Of a stretch of DNA of 64,000 nt, positions 17,714-32,198 are shown one piece after another. Position 1 is the stretch's first letter, and every line of letters starts with the position of its first letter. The notes below the pieces were generated by a model. It made no database searches and had not been told where the DNA came from. It saw only the letters and a program-made list of their open reading frames with translations. A program made the translations under genes and the position numbers. The DNA comes from Candidatus Accumulibacter sp. ACC003. GTDB lineage: Bacteria > Pseudomonadota > Gammaproteobacteria > Burkholderiales > Rhodocyclaceae. Location: the NCBI RefSeq assembly GCF_907163085.1, contig NZ_CAJQTX010000002.1, positions 62,001 to 126,000 on the forward strand. The letters are read 5' to 3'.

Positions 17714-19942
17714 CTATTGTTCGGCCAGGGCTGAGTCGGTCATCGGGTGATTGGCGACTCCGTAGCCTGAAATCTGGCGCCGGAGGAGATCCAGCGGATT
17801 CGAGCCGATCCGCGCGAAGTCGTTCAACTCCAGCTGTACGAAAGTGGTGGTGGTCGAGTTCGCCTCGGTCGTTTGCAGGCGATGGCCAACCACGCGCACC
17901 ACCCAGCAACCCGCGTTGTACTGCAGGCCACCGATGATTTCGATCGGCTGGTTCTGCAGAAACGAGTAGTTGTAGCGACCGACCGCCTGCCAGCGACCGT
18001 CGATCGGCCACTGACCGGAAATGTCGATCTGCTTGATCGGAGTGGCCGCCTGCGTGTTGTAACTGTACGAGGCGTTGAGCAGTTTGCCGGCTTCGGGGAA
18101 ATAACGCGCGCCCATCGAGTAGCGCTGGAATTCCTGATCATTGACGGTATATTCCAGCGCCGCGTCGGCGTACACGCGCGGCAAGATCTGGCCGGTGAAG
18201 CCCGCCAGCAAGTCGGATTTATTCCACTGACGGGTGGTCGTTCCGGGCAGCGCCACCTTGTCGTCGGTGAAGTACAGGCGCTGGCCGAGCATCCCGCGCA
18301 TGATCTCGCCTCCGGTTGATGGGTCGATCAGGCGAGAAGACACGGCGGCGGTCAACTGGTTGGCATTATTGATACGGTCCCAGCCGGAAAACTGGTTGTC
18401 GGCAAAGATCTGCGCGAAGTTGAAGTCCGCCTGCGCCGAGTCGAAGACCGGGATATCGTTCTGGTTCTTGTAGGGAATATTCAGGTAGTAGAGTCGCGGC
18501 TCCAGCGTTTGCGTGTAGTCACGACCGAACCAGTTGCTCGGCCGTTCGAAAGTCATCCCCGAATCAAGGCTGAAGATCGGCAGGCTGCGATTGATCGAAC
18601 TGCGTTCATTGCTCACCGAAACCGGATACGACAAGGCGTATTGCGTGACGTTCACGCCCAGCCGCGGCGTCACATACCACCCCGGCGTCACATAAGGCAG
18701 AGATATCTGCGGTTGCAGAACCGTCCGCTGGCCTTCGACCTTGAGCGAATCGGGATGAACAAAATAGGTGTATTGCCCGAAGAAAGAGCTATCGGTCGCG
18801 AACAGGTCGGGCTGCCGGGCGTTCACGGTAACCTGTGGCAACAGGCGGTAGGGCGGCGTGACCGGATTCTGGGGGTCGGGCTGCAGCGTCTGGAAAGACT
18901 GCAGATTGACGCTCGCATTCCACCAGCCGCCACCACTGTAGGTCAGCAGCCCCTGTTCCAGGAGCTGCGTCTCGGAGGTCTTGGTAATCTGGCTCGACAA
19001 GTCCGTGTAGTATTTGTTGTCCGAAACCCGGTTGTAATTGATCGCGCCGGAGAAACCGTTGGCCGTCTGCTGATTGTGCGTCAGCGACACGCCCCAGCGG
19101 TCGATGCCGGCCTTCTGGTCGTTGGGAAGATACTCGAGTCGCGCCCTGCTCGTATAGATGCCGCCAAAAGCCTCGTTCAAGTAGCGCACGTCGGTGCCGA
19201 TTTCGACGCCACGTCGGCTGAGAATTCGCGGTTCGAAAGTCGCGTCCATGTTCGGCGCGATATTCCAGTAGTACGGCAGCGTGAACTCGATACCGTTATC
19301 ACTGCTTGAACCGTAGGTCGGCCTGAGAAAACCCGATTTGCGCTGGTTGTTGAGCGAGAACGACATCCACGGCGAATAGAGAATCGGCACGCCGAGAAAG
19401 TGCACCGTCCCGTCAGTACCGGTACCGACCTGGTTATCGAAGTCGAGTTTGAGGTCGTCGACGCTGAGGAACCAGTCGTCATTACCGGGCTTGCACGTGG
19501 TGTAGGTCGCCGCGCGCATGCGGATCTGGTTTTCGCCTTCGAAATCGATGCGCTCGGCGTCACCACGCCCCTCGGTGGCCTCTTTCGAAGCGCTATCTTC
19601 ATACTTCATGACGGTCTGTCCGGGCGCGATGCCGAGCGAGCGCGGCGCGGCAAAACCGCTGGTGAACTCGCTGCTCGGCGTGCTGCTCGGCGCCGCGGCG
19701 GCCCGCGGCGGTCGTTTGATGAAATACGAAGCGTCGTCGAAGAAACCAAACTTGTCTTCGAGCCGCATCCGCATCCTGGTCCCGGAAATCACGTCGTTGT
19801 CCTGCTGGAAGCGAACGCCGCCGACGGCTTCGACCTCGTCGTCCACTGGCCAATAGGTCATTCGATCGGCAGTCAAGACCTTGCCAGCCTGGCGCAATTC
19901 CGCATCGTCCTCGGCGATCACCTCGCGGTCGACGAAGAGGCC
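17714..19942 (-). CDS. lptD: LPS-assembly protein LptD, 5' end missing
   Basis: About 740 residues of LptD, the outer-membrane barrel that inserts lipopolysaccharide. The OstA-like jelly roll is seen from DREVIAEDDAELRQAGKVL onward and the long beta-barrel continues to the stop. The signal peptide and the start of the jelly roll, roughly the first 50-70 residues, are absent. Upstream of about 19942 homology ends and an in-frame stop appears within a compositionally alien block. A GTG at 19921 could start the remaining frame, but the product would lack export. Since lptD is essential in most Gram-negatives, an assembly or consensus error at the 5' side is more likely than real loss. surA, pdxA and rsmA follow in the operon. 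Confidence 0.88.
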   Translation of the reverse strand, partial: GLFVDREVIAEDDAELRQAGKVLTADRMTYWPVDDEVEAVGGVRFQQDNDVISGTRMRMRLEDKFGFFDDASYFIKRPPRAAAAPSSTPSSEFTSGFAAPRSLGIAPGQTVMKYEDSASKEATEGRGDAERIDFEGENQIRMRAATYTTCKPGNDDWFLSVDDLKLDFDNQVGTGTDGTVHFLGVPILYSPWMSFSLNNQRKSGFLRPTYGSSSDNGIEFTLPYYWNIAPNMDATFEPRILSRRGVEIGTDVRYLNEAFGGIYTSRARLEYLPNDQKAGIDRWGVSLTHNQQTANGFSGAINYNRVSDNKYYTDLSSQITKTSETQLLEQGLLTYSGGGWWNASVNLQSFQTLQPDPQNPVTPPYRLLPQVTVNARQPDLFATDSSFFGQYTYFVHPDSLKVEGQRTVLQPQISLPYVTPGWYVTPRLGVNVTQYALSYPVSVSNERSSINRSLPIFSLDSGMTFERPSNWFGRDYTQTLEPRLYYLNIPYKNQNDIPVFDSAQADFNFAQIFADNQFSGWDRINNANQLTAAVSSRLIDPSTGGEIMRGMLGQRLYFTDDKVALPGTTTRQWNKSDLLAGFTGQILPRVYADAALEYTVNDQEFQRYSMGARYFPEAGKLLNASYSYNTQAATPIKQIDISGQWPIDGRWQAVGRYNYSFLQNQPIEIIGGLQYNAGCWVVRVVGHRLQTTEANSTTTTFVQLELNDFARIGSNPLDLLRRQISGYGVANHPMTDSALAEQ

Positions 19943-21589
19943 AAGAGATTAAGTGGAGCGTGAGCAAGAAACGGGCATGCAAGAGGATGAGGGAAGTAGG
20001 AGGATGAAAGAGGTAGTAGTAGAGGAAGTCGAAGCTGAAGGCGCGATAGGGAAGGCGAATAGAAAGCGGGAGAAAGAAGAACCAGTTGGGAGGAAAGAAC
20101 AGCGAGAAGAAAGAAGGAGAAGAAAAGAAAGGAAGAGAGTAGAAAGTGGAAGCCGGACCGCGGGGATAGGTCGGAAAGAGTAACGGTGCGGGAGATGAAG
20201 AAGAAGGAAAGGAAAGGAGGAGTGACGGGTAGCGGCGTAGAGGTTGTGTCGGGCAGCCGATGTCCTTGTAGAGATCGGGCGGTGCGGGAGGCGCAAACTG
20301 GCCAAAGCGTGGCGGAGATGGGGACCGGGAAGTACACGGAGGGGTGCCGGCTCGAGGCGAACTCTATCACTTCTTCACCCGCGTCCCTGCGATCATCCTG
20401 AGCCTCTCCTCCCCGCACTTCCTGCTCCATCCCACCTCACTTTTTTAGCTTCCTTTAGGCCCCCGCGCTTTTGCGATGACACACGCGATTACTCGCAGGC
20501 CCTGGTGTGTTTTTTTCTCACCGTTCCGTCTGATGAGTTTCTCAGATACGGCACCTTCTGCGGGGTCATTGTGGTCTCTTTTTTTTTCTAGTACGTCCTA
20601 TCATGTTCAGGGTTGTGTCGCCTGGTGGGTGCATCCGATAGTTAAGTGCGTCGCTTGTGTACCGAGCCGCTTATTCTATGCGGCTTCGGGTCACCTCCAC
20701 TTCCAGTTAGATAACCGTCCCAGGCGCTTGGTGTTCCTTCCCGCCTTTGGGGCCCGCTTCTTTTTTTTGTTCTTGCCCGCTCTTTTTTATTTGAATCCTG
20801 CACCCTTTGCCCGGTCGTTTATGTGGTTGTACAGCAGAGCTCGCCGGGACAGTCTTTGTACGCCAGCTAATCTGATGTCAAGAGAACATGCAACTTGTCC
20901 GCGCCCCTTCTCTGCCTAAGTATGGACCATTTCTTCGCCGACTTGTACTCCGGTCATCCGTGTGCGTGTCTTTAAAGTTGCTTGGGCTTCCCTTTGACAA
21001 GACCCCTGTTTTTGGTGTCCCGTGTGTTCTTCGTCTCTCCGGTATTAGATTGTTCTTTGGTTGGGCCAGTCACACCCGACTGCTGGTTTGCCCCGCACTT
21101 TTATGTATGCCCCATCAATTTTACGCAGCCGGAGTTGCCCCTAGTCTGTTATCCCTGTCCGGTAACTGTCCTTGGTTTGCCGTATGTCTCTTCCTGTGTT
21201 CACAACGTTAATTGGCGAATTTCCTTACCGGTGAAGTTCTTCCTTTTTGATGACCCCCAGTCCTTTTTCCAGCCACCGACCTACTACTAGCTTCCTACTT
21301 ATCCTCTCTTTGTTAGATTCTCCTTGATCGCCGTTTTGATTCAAGCTTTTCTGAGCCAGTGTGTTATCCCCTACCGTGTCCAGAGGTTGCTAGTTACTTT
21401 TGTCCCCACCCCCTTCTTTGTTTTTTTTTTTCGCACACCCATCGCGCTTTTCAGGACGCCGGAGCTACATGTACCGAAACGGTCCCTCGCAGACAACTCC
21501 CGATCTGTAGAGGGTTTTTTTCCTGGGCTCCCGACCTCGGCGCACGACCTAACTCTGAGTGCTATTCGTATGTCGGCGCAGCCGGCGCC
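19943..21589. other. Compositionally alien block replacing the 5' ends of lptD and amgK
   Basis: About 1.65 kb quite unlike the rest of the window. From 19953 to about 20240 the plus strand is strongly purine-rich (repeated GGA, GAA and AGA). From about 20440 to 21560 it is T/C-rich with runs of eight or more T near 20579, 20760 and 21420. Open frames here have no recognisable homology and look like random translation of biased sequence. The block begins where lptD homology stops and ends where amgK homology starts, and both genes lose their 5' ends. The normal lptD-amgK divergent promoter region is absent. A failed consensus or chimeric join is the leading explanation; an integrated foreign segment is the alternative. 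Confidence 0.75.
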
Positions 21590-24285
<2,696 letters not shown>

Positions 24286-24293
<8 letters not shown>

Positions 24294-25449
24294 GCCGATC
24301 GACGGCGTGGACCAGGTAGACGTCGCCATCGTCGGTGCCGGCCCGGTCGGCATGACGCTGGCGCTGGCGCTGGCCGGTGGCCCGCTTCGCGTGTTGCTGA
24401 TCGACAGCCGCCGACGCGGCGCCTGGGCCGCTGACCCGCGCGCGCTGGCCCTGTCGCAGGGAACCCGGCAACTTCTCGAACGCCTCGGCGCGTGGAACGT
24501 AGACGCGGGCACGGCGATCGACAGCATTCACGTCTCGCAGCGCGGCGGCTTCGGCCGAACGCTGATCGACACGCGTGACTACGACCTGCCGGCACTCGGC
24601 TACGTGATGCGCTACCGCGACCTGGCGGCCGCCCTTGATGCGCGCATCGACAGGGTGCCGCTGCTGGACAACAGCACTGTCGTCGAACTCGCGAACGGCG
24701 CCGAGGCGACCGAGATCGTGCTGTCCAGCGACGGCGCCAAACGTCGCGTCGCGGCGCGGCTGCTGGTGCACGCCGAAGGAACTCCCGGCAACGATCCCGA
24801 CGTACGCGTCTGCGACTATCGGCAACACGCCGTCGTCGCCGAGGTCCGACCCGTCGCCGGACACGCTCGACGCGCCTGGGAGCGCTTCACTCCCGACGGC
24901 CCGCTGGCGCTGTTACCCCTCGGCCAGGACTACTCGCTGGTCTTTACAGTACCACCCGAGCGCGCCGCACAATTGCTGGCGCTCGACGAGCAGCGATTTC
25001 TTGCGGCGCTGCGCGCGCAGTTTGGCAGTCGCCTCGATTTCGCCAGCTGCGGCGCGCGCGCCAGCTTCCCGCTGGCGCTGCGCGTGCGCCGGAAACTCAG
25101 CGCCCCGCGACAGGTGTGGATTGGCAATGCCGCGCAAAGCCTGCATCCGGTTTCCGGCCAGGGCTTCAACCTCGGCTTGCGCGACGCCTGGGAACTGGCC
25201 GAAAAACTGCTCGCCAACGGTGCTGGCGACCCTGGCGACGCAGCCCTACTGGCGTCCTACGCGCGCGCCCGGCGCCTCGACCGCGGCGGCAGCATCGCTT
25301 TCACCGATGGCATCGTGCGGCTCTTTGCCAACGACCTGGCGCCGCTGCGGATCGCCCGCGGCGTCGGCCTGCTGGCCCTTGAGGTCTTGCCGCCGCTGCG
25401 TCACTTCGTCGCCAAACGGATGATCTGGGGAGCCAGGGCCTGGCCTTAA
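24286..25449 (+). CDS. ubiH: FAD-dependent ubiquinone-biosynthesis hydroxylase (UbiH-like)
   Basis: A 387-residue flavoprotein monooxygenase. The FAD-binding Rossmann motif AIVGAGPVGMTLALALAGG is near residue 12. The second FAD motif is GNAAQSLHPVSGQGFNLGLR, whose GNAAQ form is characteristic of UbiH rather than UbiF or UbiI. It should hydroxylate an octaprenyl-phenol ring in coenzyme Q synthesis, within the Ubi complex at the inner membrane. It overlaps pepP, matching the pepP-ubiH order known in gammaproteobacteria. The DG-type middle motif reads AEGTPGNDPD, so the exact ring position acted on is less certain. Confidence 0.88.
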
Positions 25450-25479
25450 TGTGAAAGCGCGTACGCGACTCACGAATCT

Positions 25480-25505
25480 CCCTTCTCCCCACTGCGGGAG
25501 AAGGG
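25480..25505. repeat. Hairpin CCCTTCTCCC / GGGAGAAGGG
   Basis: A perfect 10-bp inverted repeat with a 6-base loop, 30 bases after the ubiH stop. Hairpins of this CCCTCTCCC type are dispersed in many proteobacterial genomes. It may end the amgK-murU-pepP-ubiH transcript, though no T-run follows. Confidence 0.6.
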
Positions 25506-25520
25506 CCGGAGAAGAGGGGG

Positions 25521-25566
25521 CGGTCATGACGTTCATGATCTGGTGTATGGCAACATGTCATGACCG
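25521..25566. repeat. Inverted repeat CGGTCATGAC ... GTCATGACCG
   Basis: Two perfect 10-base arms (25521-25530 and 25557-25566) separated by 26 bases, itself containing TTCATGAT. It lies 110 bases before minC. It could be an operator or a loop-forming element; no function is known to me. Confidence 0.5.
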
Positions 25567-25675
25567 TTAGACACGCAGCCAAGCCCGGCAAGCCGCTCGC
25601 CACAGTTCGCTTTTCCAAACGATTCAGCTAGACTCCGTCGCTTCGCGAATCCTTGCCTCCAGCCCTGAAGATGCC

Positions 25676-26488
25676 ATGCCACCAACGACCAAGACAAGCC
25701 AGCTGATCGAGTTCAAGGGCACCACGCTGCCGATCGTGGTGATCAGCCTGCGATCCTTGCAGACGGCCGACCTGGCCGACGCCGCCAGCACGCTGTTCGG
25801 CGATGACCCATTCTTCGATGGTGATGCGGCGGTTCTTGAATTATCGGCGGCCGGCGATGCCGTATCGGCGAAATGGCAGATTCTCAAAGAGGTGCTGAGA
25901 GCGCACGGCCTGAACGTCATTGGCGTACGTGGCGGCAGCGAAGAACTTCGCCAGAGCGCCGGCAAAGCCGGCTTGCCGACCTACGCGGCGGCGGCGCGGT
26001 CGCCACGAACGGCCGCGGTTGGCGACGCCGCGTCTGCACCACCGCCGGCAATCGAGGCACCGGTCGAGACACCAGCCGTGCAAGAGACCTCGCCAGCAGC
26101 GCCGCCGGCGGCGGTCAACGCGCCAGCGGCCGTGCCAACGATGTTCGTTACTCGCCCCTTGCGCTCCGGACAGCAGCTCTATGCCCGTGGTGGCGACCTG
26201 GTGGTCCTGGCGGCGGTCAACTCGGGCGCCGAAGTCATTGCCGATGGCAACATTCACATCTACGCCCCACTGCACGGTCGCGCGCTGGCTGGCGCCAGCG
26301 GTTCGACCGAGGCGCGCATCATCTGCACCCACTTCGACGCGCAACTGGTCTCGGTCGCGGGTTTGTACCGGACCTTCGACGGTGGCGTTCCGGCCGAACT
26401 GGCGGGCAAACCGGTACAGGTCCGGCTCGTTGAAAAAGCAGGCGAATCGACCAGCAAACTGGTCGTCGAGCGGCTGCAGACCGACTAG
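25676..26488 (+). CDS. minC: Septum site-determining protein MinC
   Basis: A 270-residue inhibitor of FtsZ ring assembly. The N-terminal domain (about 1-100) resembles MinC_N ([20 protein letters not shown]). A long Pro/Ala-rich linker (about 115-160) follows. The C-terminal beta-helix ([20 protein letters not shown] through [20 protein letters not shown]) binds MinD. It lies upstream of minD and minE in the usual order. A 96-bp gap with its own promoter-like sequence separates it from minD, so minDE may also be transcribed apart from minC. Confidence 0.95.
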   Translation: MPPTTKTSQLIEFKGTTLPIVVISLRSLQTADLADAASTLFGDDPFFDGDAAVLELSAAGDAVSAKWQILKEVLRAHGLNVIGVRGGSEELRQSAGKAGLPTYAAAARSPRTAAVGDAASAPPPAIEAPVETPAVQETSPAAPPAAVNAPAAVPTMFVTRPLRSGQQLYARGGDLVVLAAVNSGAEVIADGNIHIYAPLHGRALAGASGSTEARIICTHFDAQLVSVAGLYRTFDGGVPAELAGKPVQVRLVEKAGESTSKLVVERLQTD

Positions 26489-26530
26489 CGCTTTTGTCGC
26501 GCGGACTGAGCAAACCGTCGGCACGTTCAA

Positions 26531-26546
26531 CAGAATGCCCATTCTG
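26531..26546. promoter_or_regulatory. Palindrome and -10 element upstream of minD
   Basis: CAGAATGCCCATTCTG is a perfect 6+6 palindrome with a 4-base spacer. It is followed five bases later by TAGAAT (26551-26556), a plausible -10 hexamer. The arrangement suggests a regulated minD promoter in the minC-minD gap; the binding protein is unknown. Confidence 0.4.
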
Positions 26547-26584
26547 CAGGTAGAATCTCTCCTTTCATTTGCGGAGCACGATCC

Positions 26585-27406
26585 GTGACACGTATTGTCG
26601 TCGTAACGTCCGGCAAGGGTGGGGTCGGCAAGACCACCACCAGCGCCAGCTTCGCTTCGGGCCTCGCTCTGCGGGGTTACAAGACCGCAGTCATCGATTT
26701 TGACGTCGGCCTACGCAACCTCGATCTGATCATGGGTTGCGAACGCCGCGTCGTCTATGACCTGGTCAACGTCCTCAACGGCGAAGCGACGCTGACACAG
26801 GCGCTGATCAAGGACAAGCACTGCGAGAACGACCACCTCTTCGTGCTACCGGCTTCGCAGACCCGCGACAAGGACGCACTGACCGAAGAAGGTGTCGAGA
26901 AGATTCTCAAGGAGCTCGAGCACATGGGCTTCGACTACGTCGTCTGCGACTCACCGGCGGGAATCGAACGCGGCGCTGTCCTGGCTCTGACCTTTGCCGA
27001 CGAAGCGCTGGTGGTCAGCAACCCGGAGGTTTCGTCGGTGCGCGACTCGGACCGCATTCTCGGCATCATTCAGGCCAAGTCACGGCGCGCACTGAGCGGT
27101 GGCGAACCGGTCAAGGAACACCTGTTGATCACCCGCTACTCGCCGAAACGCGTCAGCGACGGCGAAATGCTGTCGTACAAGGACGTGCAGGAAATCCTGC
27201 GGGTGCCGATCATCGGCGTCATTCCGGAGTCCGAAGCGGTGCTGCAATCGTCGAACGCGGGTTCGCCGGCGGTCCATCTGATCGGTAGCGACGTCTCCAG
27301 CGCGTATCTCGACGTCGTTGGTCGTTTCCTCGGAGAAACCATTCCACTTCGTTTCGTCGACTACGAGAAGCCCGGCCTGTTCAAGCGATTCTTTGGGGGA
27401 AAATAA
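26585..27406 (+). CDS. minD: Septum site-determining ATPase MinD
   Basis: A 273-residue ParA-type ATPase that oscillates on the inner membrane and recruits MinC. The start is GTG, giving [20 protein letters not shown] with the deviant Walker A lysine. The switch region is CDSPAGIE. The C-terminal amphipathic membrane-targeting helix is LFKRFFGGK. It is followed by minE after 2 bases, so the pair is co-translated. Length is normal. Confidence 0.97.
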   Translation: MTRIVVVTSGKGGVGKTTTSASFASGLALRGYKTAVIDFDVGLRNLDLIMGCERRVVYDLVNVLNGEATLTQALIKDKHCENDHLFVLPASQTRDKDALTEEGVEKILKELEHMGFDYVVCDSPAGIERGAVLALTFADEALVVSNPEVSSVRDSDRILGIIQAKSRRALSGGEPVKEHLLITRYSPKRVSDGEMLSYKDVQEILRVPIIGVIPESEAVLQSSNAGSPAVHLIGSDVSSAYLDVVGRFLGETIPLRFVDYEKPGLFKRFFGGK

Positions 27407-27408
27407 GG

Positions 27409-27675
27409 ATGTCCCTGTTCTCCCTGATCTTCGGTAGCAAGCCCAAGACCGCGGCCATTGCCAAGGAACGCCTGCAACTGATCATTGCCCACGAACGCCA
27501 TGCCGACAACCACGCACCGGACTTCCTGCCGGCCTTGCAGCAGGAGTTGATGGCCGTCATATCGAAGTACGTGGCGGTCAACCCGGAGGACATCAAGGTG
27601 TCGATCGAGAAGCAGGGAAACATGGAAGTGCTCGAGGTCAACATCGTCATGCCCGACACCAGCAGCAAGCCGTAA
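27409..27675 (+). CDS. minE: Cell division topological specificity factor MinE
   Basis: An 88-residue MinE. The N-terminal membrane-binding and MinD-contact part ([20 protein letters not shown], then [10 protein letters not shown]) stimulates MinD ATPase. The C-terminal topological domain ([20 protein letters not shown]) dimerises. It starts 2 bases after minD, and with minC and minD sets the division plane at midcell. Confidence 0.96.
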   Translation: MSLFSLIFGSKPKTAAIAKERLQLIIAHERHADNHAPDFLPALQQELMAVISKYVAVNPEDIKVSIEKQGNMEVLEVNIVMPDTSSKP

Positions 27676-27819
27676 GACTGGCGCCGGAGCCACACCACCT
27701 GCCGGTCGGCATCGGCCACGTCGCCGTCGACAACTGCCGCGAGACGACAACTGTCTATTTTTCGGGCAACAATCGCGGTAGAATCGTCGCCTTGCTTTGC
27801 GCCCCCGGCTCCTCACGCC

Positions 27820-28869
27820 ATGGATTTTCTCGGATTTTCGCTTCGCAACAATCTGTTTGTCGCACCGATGGCGGGCGTGACCGATCGCCCTTTCAGGCAA
27901 CTCTGCAAGCGCATGGGTGCCGGCCTGGCGGTATCCGAGATGGTCACTTCGAACTCGCTGCTTTATGGCAGCGCGAAAACCAGACGGCGTGCCGACCACG
28001 CTGGCGAGGTGGCACCAGTCTCGGTGCAGATTGCTGGCGCCGACCCCTCGATGATGGCCGACGCGGCGCGCTACAACGTCGACCACGGCGCCCAGATCAT
28101 TGACATCAACATGGGCTGCCCGGCCAAGAAGATCTGCAAGGTGATGGCCGGTTCGGCGCTGCTGCGCGACGAGGCGCTGGTCAGACAGATCCTCGAAGCG
28201 GTGGTCAATGCCGTACCGCAGACGCCGGTGACGCTGAAGATCCGTACCGGCTGGGATACCGCCAACCGTAATGCACTGAATATCCTCAAGATCGCCGAGC
28301 AGTCCGGGATCCGCGCCCTGGCCATGCACGGTCGAACCCGCGCCTGCGGCTATAGCGGCCATGCCGAGTACGACACCATCCGGGCGGTGAAGGCGGTGGC
28401 ACGCATTCCGCTGATCGCCAACGGCGACATCGTTTCGCCGGAAACAGCGAAGTTCGTTCTCGACACCACCGGTGCTGACGCGGTGATGATCGGCCGCGCC
28501 GCACAGGGCCGCCCGTGGCTGTTCCGCGAAATCGAGCATTTCCTGAAAACCGGCACGCATCTGTTGCCGCCGCGGGTCGGTGAAATTCACGAGGTCCTGC
28601 TCGGCCACCTCGAAGACCTCTACCTTTTCTACGGTAGCGAAACCGGCTTGCGCATCGCCCGCAAGCATATTTCCTGGTACACCCGGGGACTGATCGGCTC
28701 GGCTGCTTTCCGCCACATGATGAATCAACTGCAGACGATTGCCCGGCAACGGCAAGCGGTCGATGACTTCTTCCTGGTCCTCGCCGAGAACAACGAACAC
28801 CTGCCCTACGTCGACCGCCCGGATACAGACTTGCCGGCCGGCGGCAATTACGAGGGTCTCGCCGCATGA
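27820..28869 (+). CDS. dusB: tRNA-dihydrouridine synthase B
   Basis: A 349-residue FMN-dependent enzyme that reduces specific uridines in the tRNA D-loop. The opening is LRNNLFVAPMAGVTDRPFRQ; the FMN-binding TIM barrel carries the catalytic cysteine in DINMGCPAKKIC, plus KIRTGWD, MHGRTR and NGDIVS. A possible -10 TAGAAT lies at 27779-27784. The stop overlaps the fis start by 4 bases. dusB-fis is a conserved operon in proteobacteria, with fis translation dependent on dusB. Confidence 0.96.
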   Translation: MDFLGFSLRNNLFVAPMAGVTDRPFRQLCKRMGAGLAVSEMVTSNSLLYGSAKTRRRADHAGEVAPVSVQIAGADPSMMADAARYNVDHGAQIIDINMGCPAKKICKVMAGSALLRDEALVRQILEAVVNAVPQTPVTLKIRTGWDTANRNALNILKIAEQSGIRALAMHGRTRACGYSGHAEYDTIRAVKAVARIPLIANGDIVSPETAKFVLDTTGADAVMIGRAAQGRPWLFREIEHFLKTGTHLLPPRVGEIHEVLLGHLEDLYLFYGSETGLRIARKHISWYTRGLIGSAAFRHMMNQLQTIARQRQAVDDFFLVLAENNEHLPYVDRPDTDLPAGGNYEGLAA

Positions 28870-29117
28870 AGCGACATCACGACGACGGTGAGGACATTGC
28901 GTCCTTCGTCCGCAGCGCGCTGGAGAACTACTTTCAGCACCTTGATGGAGAGAAACCGGCGGCGGTCTACGAGATGGTGATCCGCAGCGTCGAACGTCCA
29001 ATGCTCGAGGTTGTCCTCAAGCAGGCCGGTGGCAACCAGACCTACGCCGCAGAGATCCTCGGCATCAACCGCAACACCCTGCGCAAGAAGCTCGTCGACC
29101 ACCGGCTTCTTGCCTGA
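28866..29117 (+). CDS. fis: DNA-binding protein Fis
   Basis: An 83-residue nucleoid protein. The N-terminal dimer arm and helices (DIASFVRSALENYFQHLDGE) precede a C-terminal helix-turn-helix GGNQTYAAEILGINRNTLRK. It bends DNA and regulates many genes including rRNA operons and recombination sites. It overlaps dusB by 4 bases and precedes purH by 39. The somewhat lower match in the N-terminal part is usual for betaproteobacterial Fis. Confidence 0.94.
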   Translation: MKRHHDDGEDIASFVRSALENYFQHLDGEKPAAVYEMVIRSVERPMLEVVLKQAGGNQTYAAEILGINRNTLRKKLVDHRLLA

Positions 29118-29156
29118 ACAGCGCCCCCAACCTTTCTTATCGCCTGGCCGCCCATC

Positions 29157-30722
<1,566 letters not shown>

Positions 30723-30886
30723 TCTGTGGGCTGACGGTCATGACGATTCAGAGCAAGCGATCACAGCAGGCATGGCGGAAATCGTGTATCGGCGGCTAGT
30801 GACCGACAAAGACTATCTGCTGGCCGGCGACCGCCACGGCAGGACGACCCGGTGGTGAAGGACGATCGGGTGCTGAAAGGAGTTCT

Positions 30887-32167
30887 ATGAAGCTACTGGT
30901 AATCGGCTCGGGCGGACGCGAACACGCGCTCGCCTGGTGTCTGGCAAAAACTCCTGGCCTGCAGAAGGTCTTCGTCGCCCCCGGCAACGCCGGCACGGCT
31001 AGCGAGCGCCAACTCGAGAATGTTGCGATCACCGATCTCGAAGCGCTCGCCGATTTCGCCGAAGCGGAAAAAGTCTCGCTGACGGTCGTTGGCCCCGAGG
31101 CAGCGCTCGCTGCTGGCATCGTCAATGTCTTTCGTGCCCGTGGCCTGAAAATATTCGGCCCGACCAGAGAGGCGGCGCAACTCGAAAGCTCGAAGGACTT
31201 CGCCAAGCGCTTCATGGCCAGGCACAACATTCCGACGGCAGCTTTCGAGACCTTCGCGGATCGTCCTTCGGCGCACGCCTACATCGACCAGCAGGGAGCA
31301 CCGATCGTTATCAAGGCCGACGGGCTGGCCGCCGGCAAAGGCGTGGTCGTGGCCATGACACTCGCCGAAGCACACGCGGCGATTGACCGCCTGCTCCCCG
31401 AAAATGTCGCTGGCCAAGCGGAAAACGCGAACCCGGCGCGCGTACTCGTCGAAGAGTTTCTCGACGGCGAAGAAGCCAGTTTCATCGTCATGGTCGACGG
31501 CAAGGACGTTCTGCCGCTGGCGTCGAGCCAGGACCACAAGCGAATCGGTGACGGTGACACCGGCCCGAACACGGGCGGCATGGGTGCCTACTCGCCGGCG
31601 CTGGTGGTCACCCCGGAGGTACACGCCCGAGCGATGCGCGAGATCATCCTGCCAGCGGTCCGCGGCATGGCTGCCGAAGGCATCCCCTACACGGGGTTTC
31701 TCTACGCCGGCCTGATGATCGGCAAGGATGGATCAGTCAAGACGGTCGAGTTCAATTGCCGCCTGGGCGATCCGGAAACACAACCGATCCTGATGCGCCT
31801 GAAATCCGATCTGTTCACGCTGATCGAGCGCGCGATCGCCGGCCGGCTCGACGAGGTCGAAGCAAGCTGGGATCGTCGAGTTGCCCTGGGCGTCGTTCTC
31901 GCCGCCGCCAACTACCCCGAGGCACCGCGGACCGGCGACGTGATCAGTGGTCTGCCGCCAGCCAGCGAAGACAGCCACGTCTTCCATGCCGGCAGCGCCG
32001 AAAAGGACGGCCAGGTCGTCACTGCGGGTGGCCGCGTGCTGTGCGTCACGGCCCTCGCCGACAACGTCAAGCAAGCCCAGAAGCACGCCTACAACACGAT
32101 TCTCGGAATTCACTTTGACGGCATGCAGTACCGGCACGACATCGGTCGGCGGGCGCACAGCCGATGA
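30887..32167 (+). CDS. purD: Phosphoribosylamine-glycine ligase (GAR synthetase)
   Basis: A 426-residue ATP-grasp enzyme making glycinamide ribonucleotide, the second step of purine synthesis. It begins [23 protein letters not shown]-grasp motifs include [15 protein letters not shown] and [29 protein letters not shown] and [12 protein letters not shown] are signatures of PurD. A 164-bp gap after purH holds no recognised gene. A GGAG motif at 30878-30881 precedes the ATG. Confidence 0.97.
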   Translation: MKLLVIGSGGREHALAWCLAKTPGLQKVFVAPGNAGTASERQLENVAITDLEALADFAEAEKVSLTVVGPEAALAAGIVNVFRARGLKIFGPTREAAQLESSKDFAKRFMARHNIPTAAFETFADRPSAHAYIDQQGAPIVIKADGLAAGKGVVVAMTLAEAHAAIDRLLPENVAGQAENANPARVLVEEFLDGEEASFIVMVDGKDVLPLASSQDHKRIGDGDTGPNTGGMGAYSPALVVTPEVHARAMREIILPAVRGMAAEGIPYTGFLYAGLMIGKDGSVKTVEFNCRLGDPETQPILMRLKSDLFTLIERAIAGRLDEVEASWDRRVALGVVLAAANYPEAPRTGDVISGLPPASEDSHVFHAGSAEKDGQVVTAGGRVLCVTALADNVKQAQKHAYNTILGIHFDGMQYRHDIGRRAHSR

Positions 32168-32198
32168 CCGCCGCCAAGCTGCCGGACGCTGCCCCGAG

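Noticed and set aside
27361-29001. A 546-residue frame antisense to minE and dusB
   Set aside because: A shadow frame across two well-identified genes, with no homology of its own.
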